From Planctomycetota bacterium (GTDB lineage Bacteria; Planctomycetota; UBA1135; JACQFD01): a stretch of 64,000 bases of DNA. The translations under genes were made by a program, and so were the position numbers. The notes under the pieces are model-generated. The model was given only the letters and a program-made list of their open reading frames with translations, did no database searches and was not told where the DNA came from. Position 1 is the first letter of the stretch. Each line of letters starts with the position of its first letter. Positions 9,432 to 17,755 of the stretch are shown piece by piece. The stretch lies in contig JAEUHX010000060.1 of NCBI GenBank assembly GCA_016792805.1, forward strand, positions 27,760-91,759, given 5' to 3'.

Positions 9432-10415
9432 CTAGCCGCTCTTCCGCTTCATCCCGATGAGCCCCGAGACGCTTTTCTCGGGGATCATGAGGCACGCTTC
9501 GTTGAGCTCTACGCCGATGCGCGACTTGGGATCGAGGATGCCAAAAATATCGCGTTGCTCCTCGAGGGGCCAGTCGCCGTAGCCGACTGAGAGCTTGCGC
9601 GCCACCGAGCCGTCCGCTCCGCCCAGCAGCCGCGCGCGCTCGACGTGCAGCGTCAGGTCGAGTGCCACAATATCGGCGACAGAGGAGCCGATCGCGTCGA
9701 GGAGCAGAGCACGATAGGCCTCCTTGCGCTCCCCGGCTTCGCGCGCACGCTCTTCGCACTCATCGCCGGCGGTCACACAATAGACGGCGATGCGCATCGA
9801 GTAGGGAGCCTGCACGTCGACTTCGACGTCATATTCCTCGTCGGGGTTGGCTTTCGCCGCCGCCGCGAAGAACTTCACAATATTCGCGCCGTGGAAGGTT
9901 CTCCCTTCGCTCGGCATGCGCACCTCGCCGCCGGACAGCTCCGCGTCGACAATCCCGATCACCCCGCGTGGCTTCAGGTGAGGTGTCACTTCTGCAAGGA
10001 GCTCCACGAGCGCGTCGAGCAGCACGGCATCGGGAGAGATCCCTTTCCAGCCCGTCCTCGAGCGAAGCTCATTAAAGAACGGCCGGTGGGCCTTCACCGC
10101 CAGCGACGCCGCCACGGCGTCCTCGAGCCAGAGCCGGAAGCCCTCTGCCCCGAGCCCGATCGGATTGGGGTGATCGAGCGGCGGCGCTCCCGCCACACGC
10201 TCGCGCGCAAGCGACGCCAGCAGCGGAAGAAACGGCTTCAGCGCGTTCGCCGCCATGATGCGCCCCGACATCGTCGTGGCCATCGCCGGGAATTGTGGAA
10301 CTCGCATCAAGTCGGCCCAGAGAGTGGGCCGGTCGCGCCACGCGCGCAGAATCGGCAAGTAGTTCTCCGGGACGATCGTGTCCCGGAGCGGGTCGAAAAC
10401 GCGGATGTCCGCCAA
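9432..10415 (-). CDS. Stand-alone MetH-reactivation-domain-like protein
   Basis: A 327-residue soluble protein. The C-terminal third carries the signature of the AdoMet-binding activation domain of cobalamin-dependent methionine synthase: GYGDWPLEEQ at about 278-287, then IGVELNEACLMIPEKSVSG at about 299-317. In that family the domain supplies AdoMet to re-methylate oxidised cob(II)alamin. The N-terminal 200 residues do not resemble any domain I recognise. In some bacteria the activation domain is a separate polypeptide, so this may reactivate a MetH lacking its own domain, or another corrinoid protein. It lies 21 bp downstream of mrp on the same strand, probably in one transcript. No cobalamin riboswitch was seen. 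Confidence in the domain is good, in the exact role moderate. Confidence 0.7.
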   Translation of the reverse strand: MADIRVFDPLRDTIVPENYLPILRAWRDRPTLWADLMRVPQFPAMATTMSGRIMAANALKPFLPLLASLARERVAGAPPLDHPNPIGLGAEGFRLWLEDAVAASLAVKAHRPFFNELRSRTGWKGISPDAVLLDALVELLAEVTPHLKPRGVIGIVDAELSGGEVRMPSEGRTFHGANIVKFFAAAAKANPDEEYDVEVDVQAPYSMRIAVYCVTAGDECEERAREAGERKEAYRALLLDAIGSSVADIVALDLTLHVERARLLGGADGSVARKLSVGYGDWPLEEQRDIFGILDPKSRIGVELNEACLMIPEKSVSGLIGMKRKSG

Positions 10416-10436
10416 GGGTGATTCCGGCTCGAGCAG

Positions 10437-11546
10437 CTACTCCAGGACGGGAAGCCCGCCGGCGGGTGTTGCATTTCGAACTGCAACAATCTGCCCGAGC
10501 TTTCCTGCGATCTCCCGGAACGCAGCCGCCTGCGGCGACGAAGGATCGGCCACCACGATCGGCGCGCCGCGGTCGCCGCCCACGCGCACCTTCGGATCGA
10601 GCGGCACCTTGCCGAGCACCGGAACGTTATATTTCACGGCGAGCTTCTCGGCGCCGCCCTCGCCGAAGATCGGCTCGAGATGTCCGCAGTGGGAGCAGGT
10701 ATAGCCCGACATGTTCTCGACGATTCCGAGCACGCCGACCTTCACTTGCCCAAACATGGCGATCGCTTTCTTGACATCGACGAGCGCCACGTCCTGCGGA
10801 GTGGTAACGATCACAGCTCCCGTCAGCGGGACGAGCTGCGAGAGCGAAAGCTGCGCGTCGCCCGTGCCCGGCGGCATGTCGACCAACAGATAATCAATCT
10901 CGCCCCAGTCGACGTCCTTCAGGAATTGCTCGATCACTTTGTGCAGCATCGGCCCGCGCCACACGATCGGCGCGTCTTCCTCCACGAGGTAGCCGATCGA
11001 CATCGACTTCACGCCGTAGCGCTCGAGCGGCTTGAATTTTCGGTCGGCCGTGCCCTCCGGTTTGTCCTTGAGCCCGAGCATCGTCGGGATGTCCGGACCA
11101 TACACATCGCAGTCGAGCAGCCCGACACGCGCACCCATCTGTGCGAGCGCCACCGCGAGGTTGACTGTACAAGTGGATTTTCCAACGCCGCCTTTGCCGC
11201 TCGTGATGGCGAGCACATTCTTGAGCCCCTTCAGCGCCGGGCGGTCGACTCCCATACGGGACGTCACGTTCGCCGTGAACTCGACATTCACTTCTTTCAT
11301 TCCCGGCACCGCCATCACGGCCGACCGCGTGTCATCCTCAATCTTCTTTTTGAGGGGGCACGCCGGCGTCGTGAGTTCGATCGTGATGCGCGCGACGCCT
11401 CCGCAGGCGGCCACATTCTTGACCATGTTCAACGTCACGAGGTCCTTGTGCAGGTCGGGCTCGATCACGTTGCGGAGCGCTTCGATCACCTGCTCCTTGG
11501 TGGGCTCGGTGGCGGGAGGCTCCGGCTTGCTGCCGAAAAGTCGCAT
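10437..11546 (-). CDS. mrp: Mrp/ApbC iron-sulfur carrier P-loop ATPase
   Basis: I use ATG 11546 (369 aa, normal family length) rather than the longer frame, whose first 100 residues are low-complexity. Residues 15-95 form the MIP18/DUF59 domain with a PACP motif at 61-64. The P-loop SGKGGVGKST is at 116-125, DMPPGTGD at about 223-230, and the Cys pair CSHC at 284-287 can bridge a transient 4Fe-4S cluster at the dimer interface. It is cytosolic and hands clusters to apo-proteins. It is divergent from the rhodanese gene (157-bp gap) and precedes the reactivation-domain gene, so the pair could support a corrinoid or Fe-S enzyme. Confidence 0.93.
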   Translation of the reverse strand: MRLFGSKPEPPATEPTKEQVIEALRNVIEPDLHKDLVTLNMVKNVAACGGVARITIELTTPACPLKKKIEDDTRSAVMAVPGMKEVNVEFTANVTSRMGVDRPALKGLKNVLAITSGKGGVGKSTCTVNLAVALAQMGARVGLLDCDVYGPDIPTMLGLKDKPEGTADRKFKPLERYGVKSMSIGYLVEEDAPIVWRGPMLHKVIEQFLKDVDWGEIDYLLVDMPPGTGDAQLSLSQLVPLTGAVIVTTPQDVALVDVKKAIAMFGQVKVGVLGIVENMSGYTCSHCGHLEPIFGEGGAEKLAVKYNVPVLGKVPLDPKVRVGGDRGAPIVVADPSSPQAAAFREIAGKLGQIVAVRNATPAGGLPVLE

Positions 11547-11703
11547 GCGATTGCGGTCGTTGGGTGGGGTTGCGGGTGAAGGGCGCGGCGGGCCGCGGGC
11601 CCCGGGGCGACTCCGGCGCGTCCTGGTGAGGAGCGCCGCTTGTACCACGGGCTTGCTATCATTCGGCCGAACCGACTGCTCCAGCAACTCGACAGGCGCC
11701 ACC

Positions 11704-12135
11704 GTGGGACTTCTCGACAAGCTCTTTGGCGGATCTTCCAAGCCCCAGCATCCAGCGCCTGCATCGGCGCAACCCGCGAAGGCGCCCGAGCCGCCCGCGC
11801 AGGAGATCCGCTGGACTGAGCTCACGCCGGAGCAGTGCCGCCAGCGCATCGAGGCGGGGGGCGTCGTGGTGCTCGACGTTCGAACGCGCCACGAGCATGA
11901 AAACCGGCGGATTCCGGGCTCGCTGTTGATGCCCGTGCAGGTGCTGGCGTCGCGCTACGAGGAGCTCGATCCGAAAGCTGAGTACATCGTCCATTGCGAG
12001 CACGGCATGCGCTCGACCGACGCGTCGTATTTCCTGGTGATGAAGGGGTTCGCGCGCGTGTCGGAGATGGCCGGCGGCCTTGCCATGTATCAAGGACCGA
12101 CGGAGCGCGGTCCGGTGAAGCCGGCGGGCGCGTGA
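11704..12135 (+). CDS. Single-domain rhodanese-like protein
   Basis: Starts at GTG 11704 (MGLLDKLFGG, 143 aa). A Pro/Ala-rich N-terminal stretch (residues 12-33) precedes a rhodanese domain with LDVRTRHEHENRRIPG and the active-site loop CEHGMRS, catalytic Cys at about 98. The complete loop suggests active persulfide transfer. The C-terminus is TGA-overlapped by the next gene (GTGA), so it is coupled to queC. The sulfur acceptor is unknown; the divergent mrp gene suggests sulfur/Fe-S handling but does not prove it. Confidence 0.88.
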   Translation: MGLLDKLFGGSSKPQHPAPASAQPAKAPEPPAQEIRWTELTPEQCRQRIEAGGVVVLDVRTRHEHENRRIPGSLLMPVQVLASRYEELDPKAEYIVHCEHGMRSTDASYFLVMKGFARVSEMAGGLAMYQGPTERGPVKPAGA

Positions 12136-12869
12136 ACCGCGCGGTTGCGCTTCTCTCGGGCGGCCTCGATTCGGCGACGGCCGCAGCGATCGTTCGCTCG
12201 GAGGGGAGCGAAGTCTTCCCGCTCGCGGTCGCATACGGCCAGCGCCACGCCGTGGAGCTGGAGGCTGCGCGAAATGTGGCAAAGGCGCTTTTGCTCCCGG
12301 AGCTTCGTATTGTGCAAATCGACCTCCGCGCCATCGGCGGGTCGGCGCTGACTGCTCCCATCGAGGTGCCCAAGGGGCGAAGCGCCGCCGCAATCGCTTC
12401 CGATGTGCTCGGCGCTGCGGTCCCGATCACTTATGTTCCGGCGAGAAATACCATTTTTCTTTCCGTCGCGCTCAGCTACGCCGAGACGCTCGGTGCGTTC
12501 GACCTCGTGATCGGTGCCAACGCACTCGACTACTCGGGCTATCCCGACTGCCGCAGCGAATATTTGGAATCTTTCGAGCGGATGGCGCAGCTCGCGACGC
12601 GGGCGGGACTCGAAGGGCGGGGGCGCTATCGCGTGCGCGCGCCGCTGATCGCGATGACGAAGGCAGAGATCATTCGGCGCGCCATGGAGCTCGGCGTGCC
12701 GCTCGAGCTGACGCAATCCTGCTACGACCCCGCGCCCGATGGCGCGGCGTGCGGTGCCTGCGATGCGTGCGTGCTGCGGAGGAAAGGGTTCGAGGAGGCC
12801 GGAGTGCTGGATCCTACGAGGTATCAGACGGGAGTCGCCGTCAGCCCACGCCACTCCCAGAACCGCTAG
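12132..12869 (+). CDS. queC: 7-cyano-7-deazaguanine synthase QueC
   Basis: Starts at GTG 12132 overlapping the rhodanese stop (245 aa). The PP-loop ATPase motif SGGLDS is at 9-14 and AYGQRH follows. The C-terminal zinc site has four cysteines in SCYDPAPDGAACGACDAC. The enzyme converts 7-carboxy-7-deazaguanine to preQ0 with ATP and ammonia, in the pathway to queuosine in tRNA or deazaguanine in DNA. No queD, queE or queF is in the window, so those partners must be encoded elsewhere. Translational coupling with a rhodanese is unusual, because QueC does not need sulfur. Confidence 0.95.
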   Translation: MNRAVALLSGGLDSATAAAIVRSEGSEVFPLAVAYGQRHAVELEAARNVAKALLLPELRIVQIDLRAIGGSALTAPIEVPKGRSAAAIASDVLGAAVPITYVPARNTIFLSVALSYAETLGAFDLVIGANALDYSGYPDCRSEYLESFERMAQLATRAGLEGRGRYRVRAPLIAMTKAEIIRRAMELGVPLELTQSCYDPAPDGAACGACDACVLRRKGFEEAGVLDPTRYQTGVAVSPRHSQNR

Positions 12870-12887
12870 AAGCTTCTCAGAGAGCTG

Positions 12888-15353
12888 TTACATCGCGTTC
12901 GTCGGCGGGGTTTCTTTCGCCGCCCGCGCTGCGCGAGCATACACATAGGCGCCGGCCATCAGAAGGGCGCCCAAGCCGAGAAAGCTCAGCATGCGCCATT
13001 CGAGGGCGACGTCAGACATATCGACTAAGACCACTTTTCCGGCAGCGATGAGCAGGCCGGCTAGGCCGTAGAAGCGGTGGATCTTGGACCGTCGGAAGCC
13101 GATCGCGAGTGCGAGCGCTGGAAGCAGAGCAATCGAGATCGACAGCGCCACCTGGACGCGGCTCAGCGTGAACGCCGCCCAGTCGTGGGTCACCATGATT
13201 CCGACGCGGCTGTCGGCGATTCCCATGGCCTCCATGGAGACCGCCGCCAACAGAATGAGGTGCGCCGCGATCGTACAGAAACCGGCGATCGCGTCGCGAA
13301 GCGCTCCTCCGAGAATCTTGACCTTGGTCGCGAGAGCGATGCCGCCCGCGAGCGCCGCCAACGCCACAAATCGACCGTTCCAAAACGGCTGGTACGCTGC
13401 GTCGCCAAGCCCGAATTCGAGCCACATCCAGCGCGGCTCGGAGCCGTAGCGCCGCGAGACGAGGAACGACAGCTCCGTCGCGACGCCCACCGAAAGGACG
13501 ACGGCTGCGAGGCGCCGGACCAGGCTCTCGGAATGCACATTTCCGAGCTTCGCCGATCCGTCGGCCCACGCGAGCGCGAGCCATGCCGCCGAAGCGACGC
13601 CAAAAATCGCCGCACGCAGGTTGAGGAACGGAATGGCCTCCATGCCGAGGACGTACTCGCTCCGGGCAAGGAAGCGCATCGACGCAAGCGCGATCAAGAA
13701 TACGAAAACGACGGCGTACTCCGGCATCCTTGTGCGCGCGAGCAAGAACGCAATTCCGACCGATTGCGCAAACCAAGCCAGCGTCACACGGTCCGCCGGG
13801 AGCATGTCATAGAGGATGTAGGCGATGAACGCCTGTGCCACGACGAGCGACAGACGAGCCGCCATCCCGCGCACGCCGCTTTCACCGCGCAACGCCCAGG
13901 AGAAACAATACAGAGAGCCGAGTTCGACGCCGTAGAGGACGAGCCGCTCAGACCACAAATAGGTCGTGCTCTCGAGCCCGGTGCCGACGGCGAATACCTT
14001 GGTCGCCACAAGCCCGTGGGCGGCCATGGCGCCTACCATGGGCACAAACGCCTTCGTGCGGCGCTCCATCCATGCGAGTGCCGCCGCTTCGAGTGCCCAG
14101 GCGATCCCGAGCGGTGTTCGCTCCAGGAAGCAGGGGAGCATCCCGGTGAATGCGGCGATGGAGAAGACGAGCGCCGCCCCTCGGACGGCCACCGACTCGG
14201 GACGCCCAAGCCACGCGATGGCGCCGAGGCCGGCGCTGTATCCGGCCAGGTAGATTCCGAGCAGCCGCGGCTGGTGGTCGGCCAAACTCACCAGCAAACA
14301 AAGCGTCGCGAAGAGTCCCGTCCAGACGGTCATCGCCGCCTCGATCCTCCGCGCCGTGCCAGCGCGCCAAGCACGCCAGCCGATTTCACCGAGGAGCGCG
14401 GCCGCCAGCAGCGTCGCGGCGCCCGCAAAGGCCTGCTGTCCCTCCGCAGTACGAGTAACGTTCCGCGGAGCGTCGCCGATCCATGCCACCATCAAGATCA
14501 CACTAGCGACCGCGGCAACCACCGCCGGAGATCGCCAGGCGCGCCTCTGTGCGAGGAGTGCCGTCGCCATGCTCAGGAACGTGACATACACCGAGAGCCC
14601 CCACGGGCTCGACGTGCGTTGGCTGATCAATACTGGTGTCAAGAATCCACCGAGCTCGGCCAGGAGCATGGCCGGAAGCAGCGCACGCCAGACGCTCCAC
14701 GCGTAGCCGACGAAAGTGATGGCGCACGCAATTCCGAAGGCCGTCCCGAACTCAAAAAAACCGTACCATCGGAAGGCCGCATAATTTGTGAGCGTCAATA
14801 TACCTAGCCCGCCGCCGGCAAGGGCACCAGCCAACGGAACCAGCTTGCGGCGCAGCACCACGTCAGCGCCCACGAAGAGCACCAAGCCGGCAATCGCTCC
14901 CGCCGCGATGCGGAGTTCCGGTGTGAAGTGGGGGGCGAAGACCTTCACCCCAATTCCCGCGGCGATCAGTAAGAAGATGGCAGCAATCCACCCGATCAAC
15001 TTTCCGCCGACGAATTGCTCGAACGACCCGAGTCCCGCCCGCGACTTCTCCGGAGCGGCGCCGACAAGGACCGGGGGCGGCTCATTCACCGGCTTTTCAG
15101 GCTCCGCCGGGAGCACCGGCAGTAAAGGCGCGGCAGCCGCGGTCATCGCAGCCGCTGGTGCCTCGACCGGCTTGCGCTCCCGCAGGAAGCTCTGACGCGG
15201 CGGCTGACCCGAGGTGTGCACGGGGACTGCGGCTGGTTCTGCGGCGCGATCACCCGCGCGGCGGGCCAGCTCGAGAGCGGCAATGCGCGACTCGAGAGCG
15301 GCGAGCCGCGTCAGGAGCTCGACCATCTGGGGGTCGCCCGGAGTCTCACTCAT
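12888..15353 (-). CDS. DUF2339 polytopic membrane protein
   Basis: I use ATG 15353 (MSETPGDPQM, 821 aa); the longer frame would run across the divergent promoter region of mazG. Residues 8-32 form a short coiled coil (LLTRLAALESRIAALELA), 35-115 are a Pro/Ala-rich linker, and the rest is about 24-26 hydrophobic segments with glycine-rich turns (LAGALAGGGLGILTL). This architecture matches DUF2339 proteins, whose biochemical function is unestablished. It converges on queC (18-bp gap) and diverges from mazG. Confidence 0.85.
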   Translation of the reverse strand: MSETPGDPQMVELLTRLAALESRIAALELARRAGDRAAEPAAVPVHTSGQPPRQSFLRERKPVEAPAAAMTAAAAPLLPVLPAEPEKPVNEPPPVLVGAAPEKSRAGLGSFEQFVGGKLIGWIAAIFLLIAAGIGVKVFAPHFTPELRIAAGAIAGLVLFVGADVVLRRKLVPLAGALAGGGLGILTLTNYAAFRWYGFFEFGTAFGIACAITFVGYAWSVWRALLPAMLLAELGGFLTPVLISQRTSSPWGLSVYVTFLSMATALLAQRRAWRSPAVVAAVASVILMVAWIGDAPRNVTRTAEGQQAFAGAATLLAAALLGEIGWRAWRAGTARRIEAAMTVWTGLFATLCLLVSLADHQPRLLGIYLAGYSAGLGAIAWLGRPESVAVRGAALVFSIAAFTGMLPCFLERTPLGIAWALEAAALAWMERRTKAFVPMVGAMAAHGLVATKVFAVGTGLESTTYLWSERLVLYGVELGSLYCFSWALRGESGVRGMAARLSLVVAQAFIAYILYDMLPADRVTLAWFAQSVGIAFLLARTRMPEYAVVFVFLIALASMRFLARSEYVLGMEAIPFLNLRAAIFGVASAAWLALAWADGSAKLGNVHSESLVRRLAAVVLSVGVATELSFLVSRRYGSEPRWMWLEFGLGDAAYQPFWNGRFVALAALAGGIALATKVKILGGALRDAIAGFCTIAAHLILLAAVSMEAMGIADSRVGIMVTHDWAAFTLSRVQVALSISIALLPALALAIGFRRSKIHRFYGLAGLLIAAGKVVLVDMSDVALEWRMLSFLGLGALLMAGAYVYARAARAAKETPPTNAM

Positions 15354-15424
15354 GGCCGCATCATCGGGCGCGTGTGGGAGCGATCCCACACAAAACCTGC
15401 GTGCTCTCGCGCTACGCTCCCGCC

Positions 15425-16234
15425 ATGCCTGACGATGCTCAATCGCGCATCGAGCGCGATCTCGCCGCGATTCGAAAGCTGCTCGAGGTTCTGTATCGCT
15501 TGCGCGCCCCGGATGGCTGCCCGTGGGACCGCGAGCAGACCGTGCGGTCGCTGGCGCCGTACGTTCTAGAGGAGGCGTTTGAAGCGGCCGACGCCATCGG
15601 CGCTGGTCGAGCCGACGCCGCGCGTGAGGAGCTTGGCGACTGTTTGATGAATGTGCTCTTGGCGGCGATGGCCGGCGAATCGGAGGCGTCATTCACTCCC
15701 GCTGAAGTTGCCGAGGGCATCGCTGCGAAGCTCGTTCGAAGACACCCACATGTCTTTGGGGATCGCTCCGCCCAGGACTCGGAGGAGGCCTGGGCCAACT
15801 GGGAGCGCATCAAGGCAGAAGAGAAAGCGTCGAAGCAGGAGGACCACTCGGCGATCTCGGGAGTTCCCGCGGCGCTGCCGGCTTGCCTGCGGGCGCTGCG
15901 CGTCGTGGAAAAAGCCGGACGCGCGGGATTCCGCTACTCCGACCTCGCAGGTCCTGAAAGCAAGGTGGAAGAGGAGTGGGGAGAGTTGCGGCAAGCCGTG
16001 CAAGAAAAGAACGCGGAGCGCATCGAAGAGGAACTTGGGGATCTGCTGCTCGCGGTTGTGGTGTACGGCAGCTTCGTGAAAGCGAATCCCGAGATGGCTT
16101 TGCGCGGAGCGATCGAGCGCTTCTCGCAACGATTTCGCATTGTAGAAATGACACTCGGAACCGCGATGAAGGAGGCTTCCTTGGAGCAGCTCCTCGCGAT
16201 CTGGAAACAGGCCAAGGAGCAGACAAGCCGATAG
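15425..16234 (+). CDS. mazG: Nucleoside triphosphate pyrophosphohydrolase MazG
   Basis: Starts at ATG 15425 (269 aa, family-typical). It has tandem MazG folds: GCPWDREQT at 31-39 and the metal-binding helices LEEAFEA (48-54) and EELGD (68-72) in the first, then KVEEEWGELRQA and EELGDLLLA in the second. It hydrolyses (d)NTPs to NMP and pyrophosphate, which cleans nucleotide pools and in some bacteria lowers ppGpp. The promoter region is shared with the DUF2339 gene (71-bp gap). The 3' side runs into the structured gap at 16.3 kb. Confidence 0.95.
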   Translation: MPDDAQSRIERDLAAIRKLLEVLYRLRAPDGCPWDREQTVRSLAPYVLEEAFEAADAIGAGRADAAREELGDCLMNVLLAAMAGESEASFTPAEVAEGIAAKLVRRHPHVFGDRSAQDSEEAWANWERIKAEEKASKQEDHSAISGVPAALPACLRALRVVEKAGRAGFRYSDLAGPESKVEEEWGELRQAVQEKNAERIEEELGDLLLAVVVYGSFVKANPEMALRGAIERFSQRFRIVEMTLGTAMKEASLEQLLAIWKQAKEQTSR

Positions 16235-16335
16235 CGGGCGGGCGCTGCCCTACCCGAGAGCGGGGTCTCACACTCTTGCCCTCGACATAGGAAATTGGCG
16301 CTTGCTCTTGCCGTCTATGGGGATACTCTCCGCGT

Positions 16336-16435
16336 GTCACGTTAAGAAACCAAGCCAAGGGTTTCCCCCCACGGGGTGTAAAAAACGTGACTCTCCTTCT
16401 TCCCCTTTTCCCGAAGTTTTCCCCTTGGCTTTTTT
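16336..16435 (+). ncRNA. Candidate small RNA or 3' structure with pseudoknot-type pairing
   Basis: Two perfect inverted repeats interlock: GTCACGTT (16336-16343) with AACGTGAC (16384-16391), and AAGCCAAGGG (16352-16361) with CCCTTGGCTT (16422-16431). The second is followed directly by a T run. Because the arms alternate they can form either a pseudoknot or mutually exclusive hairpins. It could be the mazG 3' UTR, an independent small RNA, or the terminator of fbp read from the other strand. No conserved RNA family is recognised. Confidence 0.35.
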
Positions 16436-16441
16436 GTAATC

Positions 16442-16468
16442 ACGGCGCCGTATGGCGCCGTTTTTTTT
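16442..16468 (+). terminator. Intrinsic terminator
   Basis: A perfect 8-bp stem ACGGCGCC (16442-16449), loop GTAT, GGCGCCGT (16454-16461), then a T run to 16468. It lies downstream of mazG and of the interlocked repeats on the + strand. The A run on the left is too distant for an equally good minus-strand terminator. Confidence 0.8.
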
Positions 16469-16526
16469 ATGGGACTGCTTTTTTATGGGACTGCTTTTTT
16501 ATGGGACTGCTTTCTTATTGGACTGC
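16463..16526 (+). repeat. 16-bp tandem repeat, 4 copies
   Basis: The unit TTTTTTATGGGACTGC occurs three times exactly (16463-16478, 16479-16494, 16495-16510) and once with two changes (16511-16526). The array starts in the T run of the terminator. The unit length is not a multiple of three, so it is unlikely to be a coding repeat. Confidence 0.9.
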
Positions 16527-16596
16527 TGCGGAACGAGTCGCTTAATCGACAAGTGAATCTCGCTCGACGAAATCCGGCCCGCCGGGAATTCGCGCG

Positions 16597-16671
16597 GAAA
16601 GTATCCGATGTGAAAGTATCCGAAGAAAAAGCATCCGAAGTGAAAGTATCCGCGGGGAGAGCATCAGAGGT
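16597..16671 (+). repeat. 15-bp tandem repeat, 5 copies
   Basis: Five consecutive units related to GAAAGTATCCGAAGT at 16597, 16612, 16627, 16642 and 16657, with increasing divergence toward the fbp stop codon. The last unit overlaps the 3' end of fbp (16664-16671). Read on + they would encode five-residue repeats (KVSEV-like), but no credible gene contains them. Confidence 0.85.
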
Positions 16672-17668
16672 GCGATAGCACCGCGTCTACTTCGTCGGCG
16701 CTTCCCATCACGACGCTCGTACGCTGGTGGAGCTTGCTCGGAATCACATCGAGGAGCCGCTGCTTCCCGGCAAAAGCCCTTCCGCCCGCCTGCTCGAGAA
16801 TCATGGCCATCGGATTCGCTTCGTACATGAGGCGGAGCTTTCCGTCCGGCGCCTTCTTCGTTGGCGGATAGAGGAAGACGCCGCCCTGGAGCAGCGTGCG
16901 GTGCACATCGGCCACCATGGCTCCGACGTAGCGGCTCGAGTAGCCATTCTCCTGCGCCCAGGATAGATAGCGCTGGTAGCCGTCGGGGAACGTGAGGCGA
17001 TTCCCCTCGTTGCACGAGTAGACCTTATTCTTCCGCGGCATCTGTAGGTTCTCCGCGACTCGAAGAAACGCGCCGATGGTGGGATCGAGAACGAACATAT
17101 GCACGCCGTTGCCCGACGTGAGCACGAAGACCGTCGAGGAGCCGTAGAGCACATATCCGGCAGCCACTTGGCGGTGCCCTGGCTGCAAGGTCTCGCCGAC
17201 GTCGCTGCTCGAGGGATCGTGCCGGAGGATGCTGAAGATCGTGCCGACGCCGCCGGCACAATCGATATTGCTGGAGCCGTCGAGCGGATCAAAAAGCACG
17301 GCGTATCCGCCGGAGTCCCGGCCTCTCTCGAGGAAAATCGGGTCGTCATTTTCCTCTGAACCGACAACCGACACCCCTTCGCGGCTGCCGAGACAGCGCA
17401 GCAGCGTTTCGTTCGCGATCACGTCGAGTTTCTGTTGTGTCTCTCCCTGGACATTCTCGCTTCCGAGGCTCCCGAGCACATCGTTGATGCGCGCGCGCCG
17501 GATTTTTGAGGAGATCACTTTCGCCGAGAGCGAAAGCGCCGAGAGAATCCAAGAGAAGGTTCCCGTGGCGCCCGGGATCTTCGCCTGCTCGGCCAGAACA
17601 TGGCTCTGGAGGGTCAACAGGTTGTCGCGGCGCGTGAGGTGCGAGTGATCGGAGTCGGGGCTGGTCAT
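16664..17668 (-). CDS. fbp: Class I fructose-1,6-bisphosphatase
   Basis: 334 aa from ATG 17668, the usual class I length. Signature motifs are intact: GSEENDD at 103-109 and the metal/phosphate site DPLDGSSN at 127-134; YVGAMVADVHRTLLQGGVF and the C-terminal KLRLMYEANPMAMILEQAGG also match the family. It hydrolyses fructose-1,6-bisphosphate to fructose-6-phosphate in gluconeogenesis in the cytosol. It is divergent from the symporter gene (87 bp between them), which itself leads the peptidoglycan-recycling operon whose end product is fructose-6-phosphate. That link is suggestive only. Confidence 0.97.
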   Translation of the reverse strand: MTSPDSDHSHLTRRDNLLTLQSHVLAEQAKIPGATGTFSWILSALSLSAKVISSKIRRARINDVLGSLGSENVQGETQQKLDVIANETLLRCLGSREGVSVVGSEENDDPIFLERGRDSGGYAVLFDPLDGSSNIDCAGGVGTIFSILRHDPSSSDVGETLQPGHRQVAAGYVLYGSSTVFVLTSGNGVHMFVLDPTIGAFLRVAENLQMPRKNKVYSCNEGNRLTFPDGYQRYLSWAQENGYSSRYVGAMVADVHRTLLQGGVFLYPPTKKAPDGKLRLMYEANPMAMILEQAGGRAFAGKQRLLDVIPSKLHQRTSVVMGSADEVDAVLSHL

Positions 17669-17755
17669 GGGGGTGGTTCAGGGAGTGGAGGGAGGATACG
17701 GCGGCGGCCGCGCCCTCGGAACCGGCCGGCGGGCCGACTGCTAGGCTGCCCGGAC

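Larger units (their letters stand above)
16235..16663. other. Structured non-coding gap between mazG and fbp
   Basis: About 430 bp, between convergent mazG and fbp. In order it holds overlapping inverted repeats (16336-16431), a strong intrinsic terminator (16442-16468), a four-copy 16-bp tandem array (16463-16526) and a five-copy 15-bp array (16597-16671) that runs into the 3' end of fbp. No convincing gene is present. Confidence 0.75.

Noticed and set aside
10437..11849. Mrp with an extra 101-residue N-terminal domain
   Set aside because: The added residues are low-complexity and would run through the divergent rhodanese gene; the 369-residue form has the usual family length.
13077..14807. 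576-codon + strand open frame across the DUF2339 gene
   Set aside because: Extremely charged, low-complexity product expected from reading membrane-helix codons backwards.
16469..16678. 69-residue open frame through both tandem arrays (MGLLFYGTAFLWDCF...)
   Set aside because: It has no good ribosome-binding site, begins in the terminator T run and encodes repeat-derived sequence; it overlaps the fbp 3' end. Kept only as a repeat observation.
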